Below, in pieces: positions 15,625 to 22,657 of a stretch of DNA of 34,032 bases. Position 1 is the stretch's first letter, and each line of letters starts with the position of its first letter. The notes under the pieces were generated by a model, which saw only the letters and a program-made list of their open reading frames with translations, made no database searches and was not told the origin of the DNA. The position numbers and the translations under genes were made by a program. The DNA is from Tissierellia bacterium (GTDB lineage Bacteria > Bacillota > Clostridia > Peptostreptococcales > Acidaminobacteraceae): contig JAAYOV010000019.1 in NCBI GenBank assembly GCA_012520095.1, forward strand, positions 1 to 34,032, given 5' to 3'.

Positions 15625-16413
15625 ATGAATATAGTAGTATGCATTAAACAAGTTCCCGATACGACCGAGGTAAGACTCGATCCTAAGACCGGGACATTGA
15701 TCCGCGAAGGTGTTCCAAGCATCATCAACCCTGATGACCGCGCAGGACTTGAAGAAGCGCTGAAAATCAAAGATGCCACCGGCGCAAAAGTGACGGTTGT
15801 TTCCATGGGACCTCCCCAAGCAGCCGATGCGCTCCGCGAAGCTTATGCTATGGGAGCTGACGAAGTGATCTTGCTCACGGACCGGGCATTTGCCGGCTCT
15901 GACACTTGGGCGACATCTTCCGCTCTTGCCGGAACACTCAACGGATTAGAATATGATCTCATCATCGCCGGACGTCAGGCGATCGATGGCGACACCGCTC
16001 AAGTGGGCCCGCAGGTCGCAGAGCATCTGAACCTTCCCAGCGTCAGCTACGTCGAAGAAGTTCAGGAAATCACGGATGAATACATCGTCGTCAAACGTCA
16101 GTTTGAAGATCGTTACCAGATCATCAAGGTGAAACTTCCCTGCCTGATCACAACTCTGGGCGGAATGAATGAGCCTCGTTATATGCATGTTTCACGTGTG
16201 CTCGACTCTTATCGCAACGAAGATACGGTGACAACTTACACTGTCAATGATATTGAAGTAGATCATTCCAATCTGGGCCTTGCAGGAAGCCCCACGCGCG
16301 TGCGCAGATCCTTTACGAAGGGTGTAAAGGCCGCAGGCAAGGTATTTGAAGTTGATGAAAAAGAAGGCGCAAGAATTATTCTTGAGGCGCTGGAAGAACG
16401 CTTTATCATATAG
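15625..16413 (+). CDS. etfB: Electron transfer flavoprotein, beta subunit
   Basis: 262 residues. Carries electrons between the acyl-CoA dehydrogenase and its redox partners as a heterodimer with EtfA. The family signature AGRQAIDGDTAQVGP is present, with the N-terminal MNIVVCIKQVPDTTEVRLDP typical of anaerobe EtfB. It starts 9 bases after the dehydrogenase stop behind GGAGGG; its own stop overlaps the ribosome site of etfA. A single transcriptional unit of three genes is clear. Confidence 0.96.
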   Translation: MNIVVCIKQVPDTTEVRLDPKTGTLIREGVPSIINPDDRAGLEEALKIKDATGAKVTVVSMGPPQAADALREAYAMGADEVILLTDRAFAGSDTWATSSALAGTLNGLEYDLIIAGRQAIDGDTAQVGPQVAEHLNLPSVSYVEEVQEITDEYIVVKRQFEDRYQIIKVKLPCLITTLGGMNEPRYMHVSRVLDSYRNEDTVTTYTVNDIEVDHSNLGLAGSPTRVRRSFTKGVKAAGKVFEVDEKEGARIILEALEERFII

Positions 16414-16422
16414 GAGGCTGAA

Positions 16423-17439
16423 GTGTTACAAGATTACAAAGGAGTCATGGTCTTTGCAGAGCAAAGGGATGGACATCTTCAGAGCGTATCGCTCGAACTC
16501 CTTGGTAAAGCCAGGGATTTAGCAGAACAACTCGACACGCATGTAAGTGCTGTCGTCGTCGGAAAAGACGTTTCAAATCTAGTCAATATCCTGAGCCACT
16601 ATGGCGCGGACAAGGTATATGCCGTTGAAGACGACAGACTTGAAAAATACATGACGGAACCCTACGTAAAAGCTGTCTTTGAGACGTGTCAACAAGTCAA
16701 ACCCGACATCGTCCTTTTTGGAGCCACATCCATCGGCCGCGATCTGGCACCTCGCGTATCCGCGCGTGTGCACACAGGCCTGACTGCCGACTGCACATCA
16801 CTTGACATCGATCCCGAGACAAAATTGCTTCTCATGACCCGTCCCGCTTTTGGCGGAAACATCATGGCCACCATCGTCTGTGAAAATCACAGACCGCAGA
16901 TGTCTACTGTTCGCCCCGGTGTCATGCAGCGCATTGAGCCCGAAGACAGAGATACAGAACTCATCCGAATCGACGCCGGGCTTACCGACGCCGACTTCAA
17001 TGTTGAGATTCTCTCAGAAGAAGTCGAGCAGAAGAAGAAGGTCAAGATCGAAGATGCGAACATCCTCATCTCTGCCGGTCGTGGTATCGGTGGGCCGGAA
17101 AAACTTCCCGTTCTGCAAGAGCTTGCCGATGTCATCGGCGGCGTAGTGTCCGGATCCCGTGCCGTCATCGACGCCGGATGGCTCCCCAAAGAGCGCCAAG
17201 TTGGACAGACCGGTAAGACAGTCCGCCCGGACGTATATTTTGCCAATGGAATTTCCGGAGCGATTCAGCATCTTGCCGGAATGGAAGAGAGTGAGTTTAT
17301 CATCGCCGTCAACAAGAACCCGGAAGCACCTATTTTCCAGGTTGCCGACCTCGGCATTGTGGGTGATCTCAATCGCGTTCTGCCTGAGTTGACGAAAAAT
17401 ATCGCGGCTTTGAAAGAAAAGAAAGCAAAACAGGAATAA
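16423..17439 (+). CDS. etfA: Electron transfer flavoprotein, alpha subunit
   Basis: 338 residues, standard length, with no extra N-terminal ferredoxin domain. The C-terminal FAD-binding region is complete: SAGRGIGG, VGQTGKTVRPDVYFANGISG, QHLAGM, AVNKNPEAPIFQVADLGIVGD. A GTG start follows TAGGAGG with 5 bases between. It is the last gene of the operon and is followed by a strong terminator. Confidence 0.96.
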   Translation: MLQDYKGVMVFAEQRDGHLQSVSLELLGKARDLAEQLDTHVSAVVVGKDVSNLVNILSHYGADKVYAVEDDRLEKYMTEPYVKAVFETCQQVKPDIVLFGATSIGRDLAPRVSARVHTGLTADCTSLDIDPETKLLLMTRPAFGGNIMATIVCENHRPQMSTVRPGVMQRIEPEDRDTELIRIDAGLTDADFNVEILSEEVEQKKKVKIEDANILISAGRGIGGPEKLPVLQELADVIGGVVSGSRAVIDAGWLPKERQVGQTGKTVRPDVYFANGISGAIQHLAGMEESEFIIAVNKNPEAPIFQVADLGIVGDLNRVLPELTKNIAALKEKKAKQE

Positions 17440-17456
17440 ACGATAACCACATCGAA

Positions 17457-17488
17457 AGCGGATCGGGTTCAACCGATTCGCTTTTTTT
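17457..17488 (+). terminator. etfA terminator
   Basis: A 10-bp stem with one G-T pair (AGCGGATCGG / CCGATTCGCT), loop GTTCA, followed by seven T. Confidence 0.92.
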
Positions 17489-17599
17489 ATGTCTGCCGAC
17501 ATATGGGCTGATCTAACTTGTCATGTTGAAAATCTCGTAGAAATGTCGGATTTCGTGTACAATAATGAAACATACTTAGACTTGCGGAAAATAACGGTG

Positions 17600-18240
17600 A
17601 TGAAACAGAGAAAAAGAATTCTTCGGCTCCTGCAATACATTCTTGGAATCAATATATTGGCATTAGGTGGCGCATTTTCAATCGTTGCAGGGCAGGGTAC
17701 GACACCTGTCAATGCTTTCCCGTACGTTCTTTCACAGATATTTGACACGCATATCCGATTTTGGATGACGTCGGTGATGGGAGTCTTTCTTTTATTTCAG
17801 GGAATTGTATTGCGGGAGTTTCGTCCGGTGTATCTCCTGCAGCTTTTGGCTTTGGTTCCTTTGTCGATTTGAATTTGTTTCTCATCGGAGCAGACCTCCC
17901 TTTTGGATGGTTTGGCGTCATTTTATATATTACGCTGAGCGTTCTGTGCGTCTCTTTTGGCATTACCCTTTATGTGGATGCAGATCTCTTGCAGATGCCC
18001 ACAGAAGGGCTCTTAAGCGCTTTGGCGAAAAAGTATCCCGAGAAGCTGCCGTTTCACAGAGGCAAGCTTTTTAGCGATAGTCTTCTTGTCATAGCTGCCG
18101 TTATTTTAAGCATGTCTATTTTGGGGGAGGTTCGAGGCGTAGGGATCGCAACAGTGATCAGCGCGCTCGGCAACGGCAGGATGGTTCGTGTCTTCGAGAA
18201 GCTCTTTGAATACGTAAGAAAGAACAGGAATGGATGCTAA
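17600..18240 (+). pseudogene. YczE/YitT-type integral membrane protein, frameshifted
   Basis: Two overlapping frames together make one membrane protein of about 213 residues. The first part (ATG at 17600, MKQRKRILRLLQYILGINIL...FRPVYLLQL) has the family's N-terminal 'LGxxPxxAxPYxLS'-like stretch (GTTPVNAFPYVLSQ). The second part continues in the -1 frame as FGFGSFVDLNLFLIG...GVILYITLSVLCVSFGITLYVDADL and runs to 18240. The join falls at a TTTT run at 17844-17847; one extra T there would restore the frame. No standard slippery heptamer is visible, so this is a mutation or a sequencing error rather than programmed shifting. A TACAAT -10 candidate is at 17558-17563. Function of the family is unclear; predicted transporter-like. 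Confidence 0.75.
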
Positions 18241-18246
18241 GACAAG

Positions 18247-18272
18247 AAAATCCGGCGAAATTGCCGGATTTT
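18247..18272. terminator. Bidirectional terminator between convergent genes
   Basis: A perfect 10-bp stem AAAATCCGGC / GCCGGATTTT with a 6-base loop. A/T tracts on both flanks let it work in both directions, for the YczE-like gene and for the PASTA gene. Confidence 0.85.
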
Positions 18273-18313
18273 CATTTTCTGATCGTAATATTTTCGAATA
18301 TAGTCAGTGTCAG

Positions 18314-19861
18314 TCAGTCTTTTGGCTTTCCGGAAGGAAGTTCGACACTCGGATCATCTGAGGTGCCGTCTCCGAGGCTGATCGTCAGTCTGACATTGAA
18401 GTTGAGAGGGACAAGAGACTCATATGTACTCTGGTAGATGACTGTGCCCTTCGGACTGGACGATTGGACATAATTGACCGTATAGGTGATGTTAGCTCCC
18501 TTGCTTTGGAATTCATCAAAAAACAACTTTTGCAATTCTCCCTCATTGGTGGTCCCTCGCAGGTCCTTGAGATAGGGAAGACCGAGGGAATAGACAACCA
18601 TAATTGTTTTGTCGTCTTTGTCGGAGAGTTTTGTGCCGGGAAGGATGGATTGTGAGATGAGATTACCGTAGGGAATATATTCGTCGTAGCGAGTATGGAT
18701 GATGGTCGTAACGCCGACGGCTTCAGAAGCATTGTCCATGTTGTATTCATGGAAGTCGGGAACAATGACGGCCTCTCCGAGAGAGACGGTGATCGAGAAA
18801 GGATCATTTTTTGCTATTTTGTCTCCCTTTGGGACGGACTGCGAGATAACAAGGCCTGCTTCAATTGAGCTGCTCGTCGTTTCATCGACAGTAAGCTTTA
18901 GAGAATGGGTGCCGGCCCACGTATCGACTTCAGCTTTCGGCTTTCCGGTAAAGTCGGGAACAGAGATGTTCTTTTCGAAAACTTCAGGTCCGCGGGAAAA
19001 ATAGGCAATGGCTGTATCTTTTCGCCTATAGGTTTCTGCAGTAATGTTCTTGTCTGCTATATTTAATGAGATGAATCTGCCGACCTCTACAGTATCTGAA
19101 TACTGATTGACGATCGAGAAATTGTTGACCTGGTTTTCCTCCACCCACTCTCTTGCCTGGTCGACGGAAAAAGTCTCAAAGGCAGGGAGGGGGATCACTT
19201 CATCGGGGTCCGCTCCGAGCGAAGTCACTAATGTGACAGCAGAGCCCTTGCGAACCATTTTGTTTTGCGTGTCTGATTGGCTGATGACGGTGTTGACAGC
19301 ATGGTCTTTGCTGTGTACCTGTTCAAGCAGAAAATCGATGCGGTTGCGAGTTCCCCACAAGCGTGCGTCCGAAATGTTTTTTCCGATAAAATCCGGCATG
19401 CGTACGTGAGTAAGACGATAGATTCCGAACGCGACAAGAAGGAGAAGAAGGACTCCGACAGCGGCAAGGATGATGTATTTCTTCCTCTGTCTGTCGCGGT
19501 ATGAAGGATCGATGACCGTATCTTCGTCTGCGTACGTATGCCTGGCAGGAGGAGGCACCCTCTTCGATTTATCGGTTGAAGACGGAGGGACGACGACTTC
19601 TTCTACACTCATCTCCTCTTTTAACAGAGATTCCTGTGGAGCATCCTCTGTTTGGCAGACATCAGGGGCGTCTTCAAAAAGAGGAGATGGTTCTTGTGTT
19701 ACAGGCTCCTGCGGCACATCATCTTCCTCTTCTATATCGTCAGGAAGACGGCGTGTTTGAACGGGCTCTTCAACAACCTCTCGTTCCGCCTTGTCTCTTT
19801 CTTCTTTTTTTACCATTTCCGCGTATTGATCGCGAGTAAATTTGGATAAGAAATCACTCAT
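18314..19861 (-). CDS. Membrane-anchored PASTA-repeat protein
   Basis: 515 residues. The N-terminal 125 residues are cytoplasmic, strongly acidic and Pro/Thr-rich, followed by a basic stop (YRDRQRKK), one transmembrane helix (about 129-149) and an extracellular part with five PASTA-like repeats (about 154-216, 223-290, 299-362, 367-427, 428-497). Several carry the typical 'G..V..Q.P..G..V' pattern, such as SIEAGLVISQSVPKGDKI. PASTA repeats bind peptidoglycan or muropeptides in Ser/Thr kinases and PBPs, but no kinase or transpeptidase domain is present. The start overlaps the stop of the ABC ATPase gene by 8 bases, so it belongs to the permease-ATPase operon. The acidic tail may be a partner- or kinase-docking region (inference). 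Confidence 0.85.
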   Translation of the reverse strand: MSDFLSKFTRDQYAEMVKKEERDKAEREVVEEPVQTRRLPDDIEEEDDVPQEPVTQEPSPLFEDAPDVCQTEDAPQESLLKEEMSVEEVVVPPSSTDKSKRVPPPARHTYADEDTVIDPSYRDRQRKKYIILAAVGVLLLLLVAFGIYRLTHVRMPDFIGKNISDARLWGTRNRIDFLLEQVHSKDHAVNTVISQSDTQNKMVRKGSAVTLVTSLGADPDEVIPLPAFETFSVDQAREWVEENQVNNFSIVNQYSDTVEVGRFISLNIADKNITAETYRRKDTAIAYFSRGPEVFEKNISVPDFTGKPKAEVDTWAGTHSLKLTVDETTSSSIEAGLVISQSVPKGDKIAKNDPFSITVSLGEAVIVPDFHEYNMDNASEAVGVTTIIHTRYDEYIPYGNLISQSILPGTKLSDKDDKTIMVVYSLGLPYLKDLRGTTNEGELQKLFFDEFQSKGANITYTVNYVQSSSPKGTVIYQSTYESLVPLNFNVRLTISLGDGTSDDPSVELPSGKPKD

Positions 19862-20528
19862 ACTGTCTCAAAGCTCCTTTATGCAAGTGGAGGATGATGT
19901 CGCTTTGCTCAGCAATTTCTTTTGAGTGGGTTACGACGATGACGCATTTTCCGTGTTCATGCGCAAGCTTTTTAAATATATCGACAATCTCCTGTTCCAT
20001 TGCCTCGTCGAGGTTTCCGGTCGGTTCATCGGCGAGGATGATCTCGACATTGGTAGAGAGCGCGCGGGCGATAGCGACGCGCTGCTGCTCTCCTCCGGAG
20101 AGTTTTGTAACACTTCGGTTGGCCTTAGAGCGGCTGATCCCGATATAGTCGAGAAGATTATAGGCGACTTCCTTTTCTCTTTCCGGGAGTTTATTTTCTG
20201 TGATGGACATGGCTACTTGGACATTTTCCACCGCACTTAGATAGGGAATGAGATTGTAACTTTGGAAGACGATCCCGATGCGATTGCGCCTGTAATTCTC
20301 GTATCCGATCTGTTTAATGTCGGTGCCGTTAAACAGAACTTGTCCGCTCTGCGGTTCATCAAGTGCTGAGATCATGGCAAGGAAGGTCGTCTTTCCGGAA
20401 CCGGATTGTCCCCATATCGTATAAAATTTGCCTTTTTCAAAACTGACATCGACGTCGTTTAAGATATAGCGGCGAGACTCTCCGTCCTGATAATAGTATG
20501 TCAGATTTTTTGTTTCCAATATAGACAT
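19854..20528 (-). CDS. ABC transporter ATP-binding protein (MacB/LolD type)
   Basis: 224 residues. Walker A GQSGSGKTT (40-48), Q-loop FQSYNLIPYLSAVENV, signature LSGGE (143-147), Walker B IILADEP (163-169) and switch H in VTHS. The short stand-alone form with LSGGEQQRVAIARAL is typical of MacB/LolD/FtsE-class ATPases that drive mechanotransmission rather than classical transport. AAGGAGG precedes the ATG. It lies 9 bases after the cognate permease gene and overlaps the PASTA gene, forming a three-gene unit. Confidence 0.95.
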   Translation of the reverse strand: MSILETKNLTYYYQDGESRRYILNDVDVSFEKGKFYTIWGQSGSGKTTFLAMISALDEPQSGQVLFNGTDIKQIGYENYRRNRIGIVFQSYNLIPYLSAVENVQVAMSITENKLPEREKEVAYNLLDYIGISRSKANRSVTKLSGGEQQRVAIARALSTNVEIILADEPTGNLDEAMEQEIVDIFKKLAHEHGKCVIVVTHSKEIAEQSDIILHLHKGALRQYE

Positions 20529-20537
20529 GATTCCTCC

Positions 20538-22076
20538 TTACATCAGGATCTTTCTTGGATTGAGGCGCACGATGTAGATCATCGGCACGAGGGTGGACAG
20601 CGCAATCGTTCCCATGCTCACGAGGAAAAAGATCAGGACGTAAGAGGGCGTCAGACGGATTTCATACGCTCCGGCGACATCTTCCATCGTAAGATCGCTG
20701 TTCATATAGTCATTAATACCGCTGCTGTAATATACTTCACCCCAGTATTCGCCTTCCGCTTGTTTTTCAAGCTGGGCTTGGATCATGGATCCGGACAAGC
20801 CGGAGGCGATGAGATTGCCGGTAAAGACAGACAAAACAATGCCGACAAGAGCGATGATGAGCACTTCTGCAATGATTTGCCCGAGGACTTTGCTCTTGCT
20901 TTCTCCAAGAGAGAGATAGACACCCAGTTCGTGCTTTCTGTCGCGCAGGAATAAGAGGACAACCAGGCTGACAATCAGCACAGAGGCGACGATGGCGACA
21001 ATCAGAACATAGTTGGCCATCTTTGAAGTTTGCTCCACAGGGGCTGCTATATTTTCATAATTGTCGGCAGCGGTGGCGATGAGATATCTTTCAGGCAAAA
21101 GAGGCGTGACTTCCTCTTTGAATTTTTCGATATCGTCAGTGCTGTTGAGAATATAGATCGGCTCATACCAGTCAAACTGCATGTCATCCAACTTCACATC
21201 ATCGTACATTTCGGGATTGGCTTCAATTTCTGAGAGCCTGTAATTGCGATTGATTTTGCTGATAAAACCGTTGGGCATGTAGACAGTGTTGACGTTCTGC
21301 TGTTCAGTCCATGCCTGATTCCACTTGTCGCCCTCGTTTTTTGAACTCTGATTTTGCGATGCGGGAGTCGTGGCGGCTTCGACGAAGCCGATGACTTTGA
21401 CAGGATTGTCGATTTCTTTTGAGATGTTCGGCATGCCCGTTTCATCGTTATAGTTTTGATAGTCCATCACATAGTTTGTGAGAACGATCGTATCATCGAT
21501 GTTGATATGGTTAAGTTCGGCCAAAGCTTTTGAGATGATGGCAACCGGGGCCCCTTGGTTGATCTCTTCTTCTGTGAAGACACGTCCTCCCACAAGGTTT
21601 AGCCTGCCTTCTTCAATTGCGAGTATCTTGTGATACTGAACACCGCGAAGAATGAAAGCGTAGTATTTGTCCCAATCATCGTTCATCCCCATGTCTTGTT
21701 CTAAAAAGAATTGTGGGATGAAGCGCTGCAGGGCAGAGGATCCGGTTCTTGATTCCGTGGAATAGTCAAAGTATTTTACATAGGGGCTTTCCCCGATCAT
21801 CTGCATTAATTCAGGAGTAGGGGGTGCGGTTTCCGGCATGTCTTCCGGATTGTTTTGGAACTCCTCCCAGAGCTTGTCCATGGCCGCATAGTCCACTCTG
21901 ATCGTGGCCGCCGCTCCCATGTCGGCCTTGATTTTTTTCTCAACATTTATGGAAGCCTGCTGAATAGAGATGGCGCCTGCAATGGCATTTCCGAGTATCA
22001 ATATGATCAGCAGAAGCAGCAATGATTTGCCGGTTCTGCGCGTGATGCTTAGCCAAGCGCGCTTTAAAAAACTCAT
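20538..22076 (-). CDS. FtsX/MacB-type ABC permease
   Basis: 512 residues. One N-terminal transmembrane helix (about 17-38) is followed by a large extracytoplasmic domain (about 40-355, MacB periplasmic-core type), then three C-terminal helices framing the FtsX domain (RDRKHELGVYLSLGESKSKVLGQIIAEVLIIALVG...). The topology matches MacB/FtsX mechanotransmitters. The start at ATG 22076 has AAGGA 7-8 bases upstream; an upstream in-frame start lies in a hairpin and lacks a ribosome site. First gene of the operon with the ATPase and PASTA protein. Substrate unknown; coupling with peptidoglycan-binding PASTA repeats suggests a cell-wall role. Confidence 0.92.
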   Translation of the reverse strand: MSFLKRAWLSITRRTGKSLLLLLIILILGNAIAGAISIQQASINVEKKIKADMGAAATIRVDYAAMDKLWEEFQNNPEDMPETAPPTPELMQMIGESPYVKYFDYSTESRTGSSALQRFIPQFFLEQDMGMNDDWDKYYAFILRGVQYHKILAIEEGRLNLVGGRVFTEEEINQGAPVAIISKALAELNHINIDDTIVLTNYVMDYQNYNDETGMPNISKEIDNPVKVIGFVEAATTPASQNQSSKNEGDKWNQAWTEQQNVNTVYMPNGFISKINRNYRLSEIEANPEMYDDVKLDDMQFDWYEPIYILNSTDDIEKFKEEVTPLLPERYLIATAADNYENIAAPVEQTSKMANYVLIVAIVASVLIVSLVVLLFLRDRKHELGVYLSLGESKSKVLGQIIAEVLIIALVGIVLSVFTGNLIASGLSGSMIQAQLEKQAEGEYWGEVYYSSGINDYMNSDLTMEDVAGAYEIRLTPSYVLIFFLVSMGTIALSTLVPMIYIVRLNPRKILM

Positions 22077-22370
22077 AGATAAATCCTTTCTATCGGACAG
22101 CATGTGTCCGAAGCAACCTAATTTGACGGCGATTCGCTGCGGTGTATGCTTTTCTTATCCTCTGCGTTAACGCGAAAGGAGCTGTGACAAGAAAACAAAT
22201 GAAGAACCTGATTCGTCCACCGATGCCGTACATTATATATTACCATTAAAAAACTCTTCTCATTCACTGATTTTGAGTTATGTGGACCATATTTGTCAAC
22301 ATAAAAACAAGTAAAACATCTTGTTCAACCGGACGAGATGAATTATTGTTTAAAAATATGTATCCAAGCA
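22077..22370. other. Intergenic leader of the permease operon
   Basis: About 300 bases without a convincing gene. On the minus strand TTGACA (22294-22299) with CAAAAT 18 bases later could be the operon promoter, leaving a leader of roughly 190 bases. It contains a perfect GCGTTAACGC palindrome (22164-22173) and, next to the permease ribosome site, the hairpin at 22093-22111. A 21-codon plus-strand ORF near 22184 has a badly placed ribosome site and is not called. Confidence 0.4.
22093..22111 (-). promoter_or_regulatory. Leader hairpin next to the permease ribosome site
   Basis: A perfect 7-bp inverted repeat TCGGACA / TGTCCGA with a 5-base loop ends 5 bases before the AAGGA ribosome site on the minus strand. 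No T-run follows, so it is not a terminator. It could affect translation start or mRNA stability. Confidence 0.45.
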
Positions 22371-22394
22371 TAGAAAAGGCCTCCTTTCGGAGGC
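22371..22394 (-). terminator. Terminator of the persulfide operon
   Basis: On the minus strand GCCTCC / GGAGGC with a GAAA tetraloop is followed by CTTTTCT. It lies just after the CsoR-family regulator gene. Confidence 0.85.
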
Positions 22395-22407
22395 GTTTTG
22401 CATATTT

Positions 22408-22653
22408 TTAATTTCGCTCGATATAATCGAGCATCTTCAGGAGTCTTTCCTTGCCGTCATCGCCCTCCAAGCATTCATCGACATAGCTGGTTAGCACTTT
22501 GTACTGAAGCCGCTTGAGTGAGGAGCTGAGCGCTCGAAGCTGCAGCATAATTTCGTCACAGGGGGAATCTTTTTCAATCATCGCCTCGATGCCGGCTGCG
22601 TGCCCTTGAAGTGTTTTTAATCGGTTGATGAGATCTTTTTTCTTTTTATCCAT
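22408..22653 (-). CDS. CsoR/FrmR-family regulator, CstR-like (persulfide-sensing type)
   Basis: An 81-residue all-helical DUF156 repressor. Copper-sensing CsoR uses a Cys-His-Cys set. Here the two cysteines are present (C32 and C61, 29 residues apart as in S. aureus CstR C31/C60), but the histidine position is tyrosine (Y57). That favours a CstR-like dithiol sensor of per- and polysulfides over a Cu(I) sensor. It starts 4 bases after the stop of the large sulfur-transfer fusion gene without a strong ribosome site, so translation is probably coupled. The upstream frame (27 extra codons) lies inside the previous gene and is not used. It is likely an autorepressor through the GC-rich site at 25097-25118 (inference). 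Confidence 0.82.
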   Translation of the reverse strand: MDKKKKDLINRLKTLQGHAAGIEAMIEKDSPCDEIMLQLRALSSSLKRLQYKVLTSYVDECLEGDDGKERLLKMLDYIERN

Positions 22654-22657
22654 TTTA

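Noticed and set aside
17841..17860. Programmed -1 frameshifting in the YczE-like gene.
   Set aside because: No X-XXY-YYZ heptamer in the correct register and no obvious downstream pseudoknot; a single-base loss in the T run is simpler.
22184..22249. 21-codon plus-strand ORF (GTG start) upstream of the permease operon.
   Set aside because: The ribosome site is only 3 bases from the GTG and the peptide has no recognisable feature.
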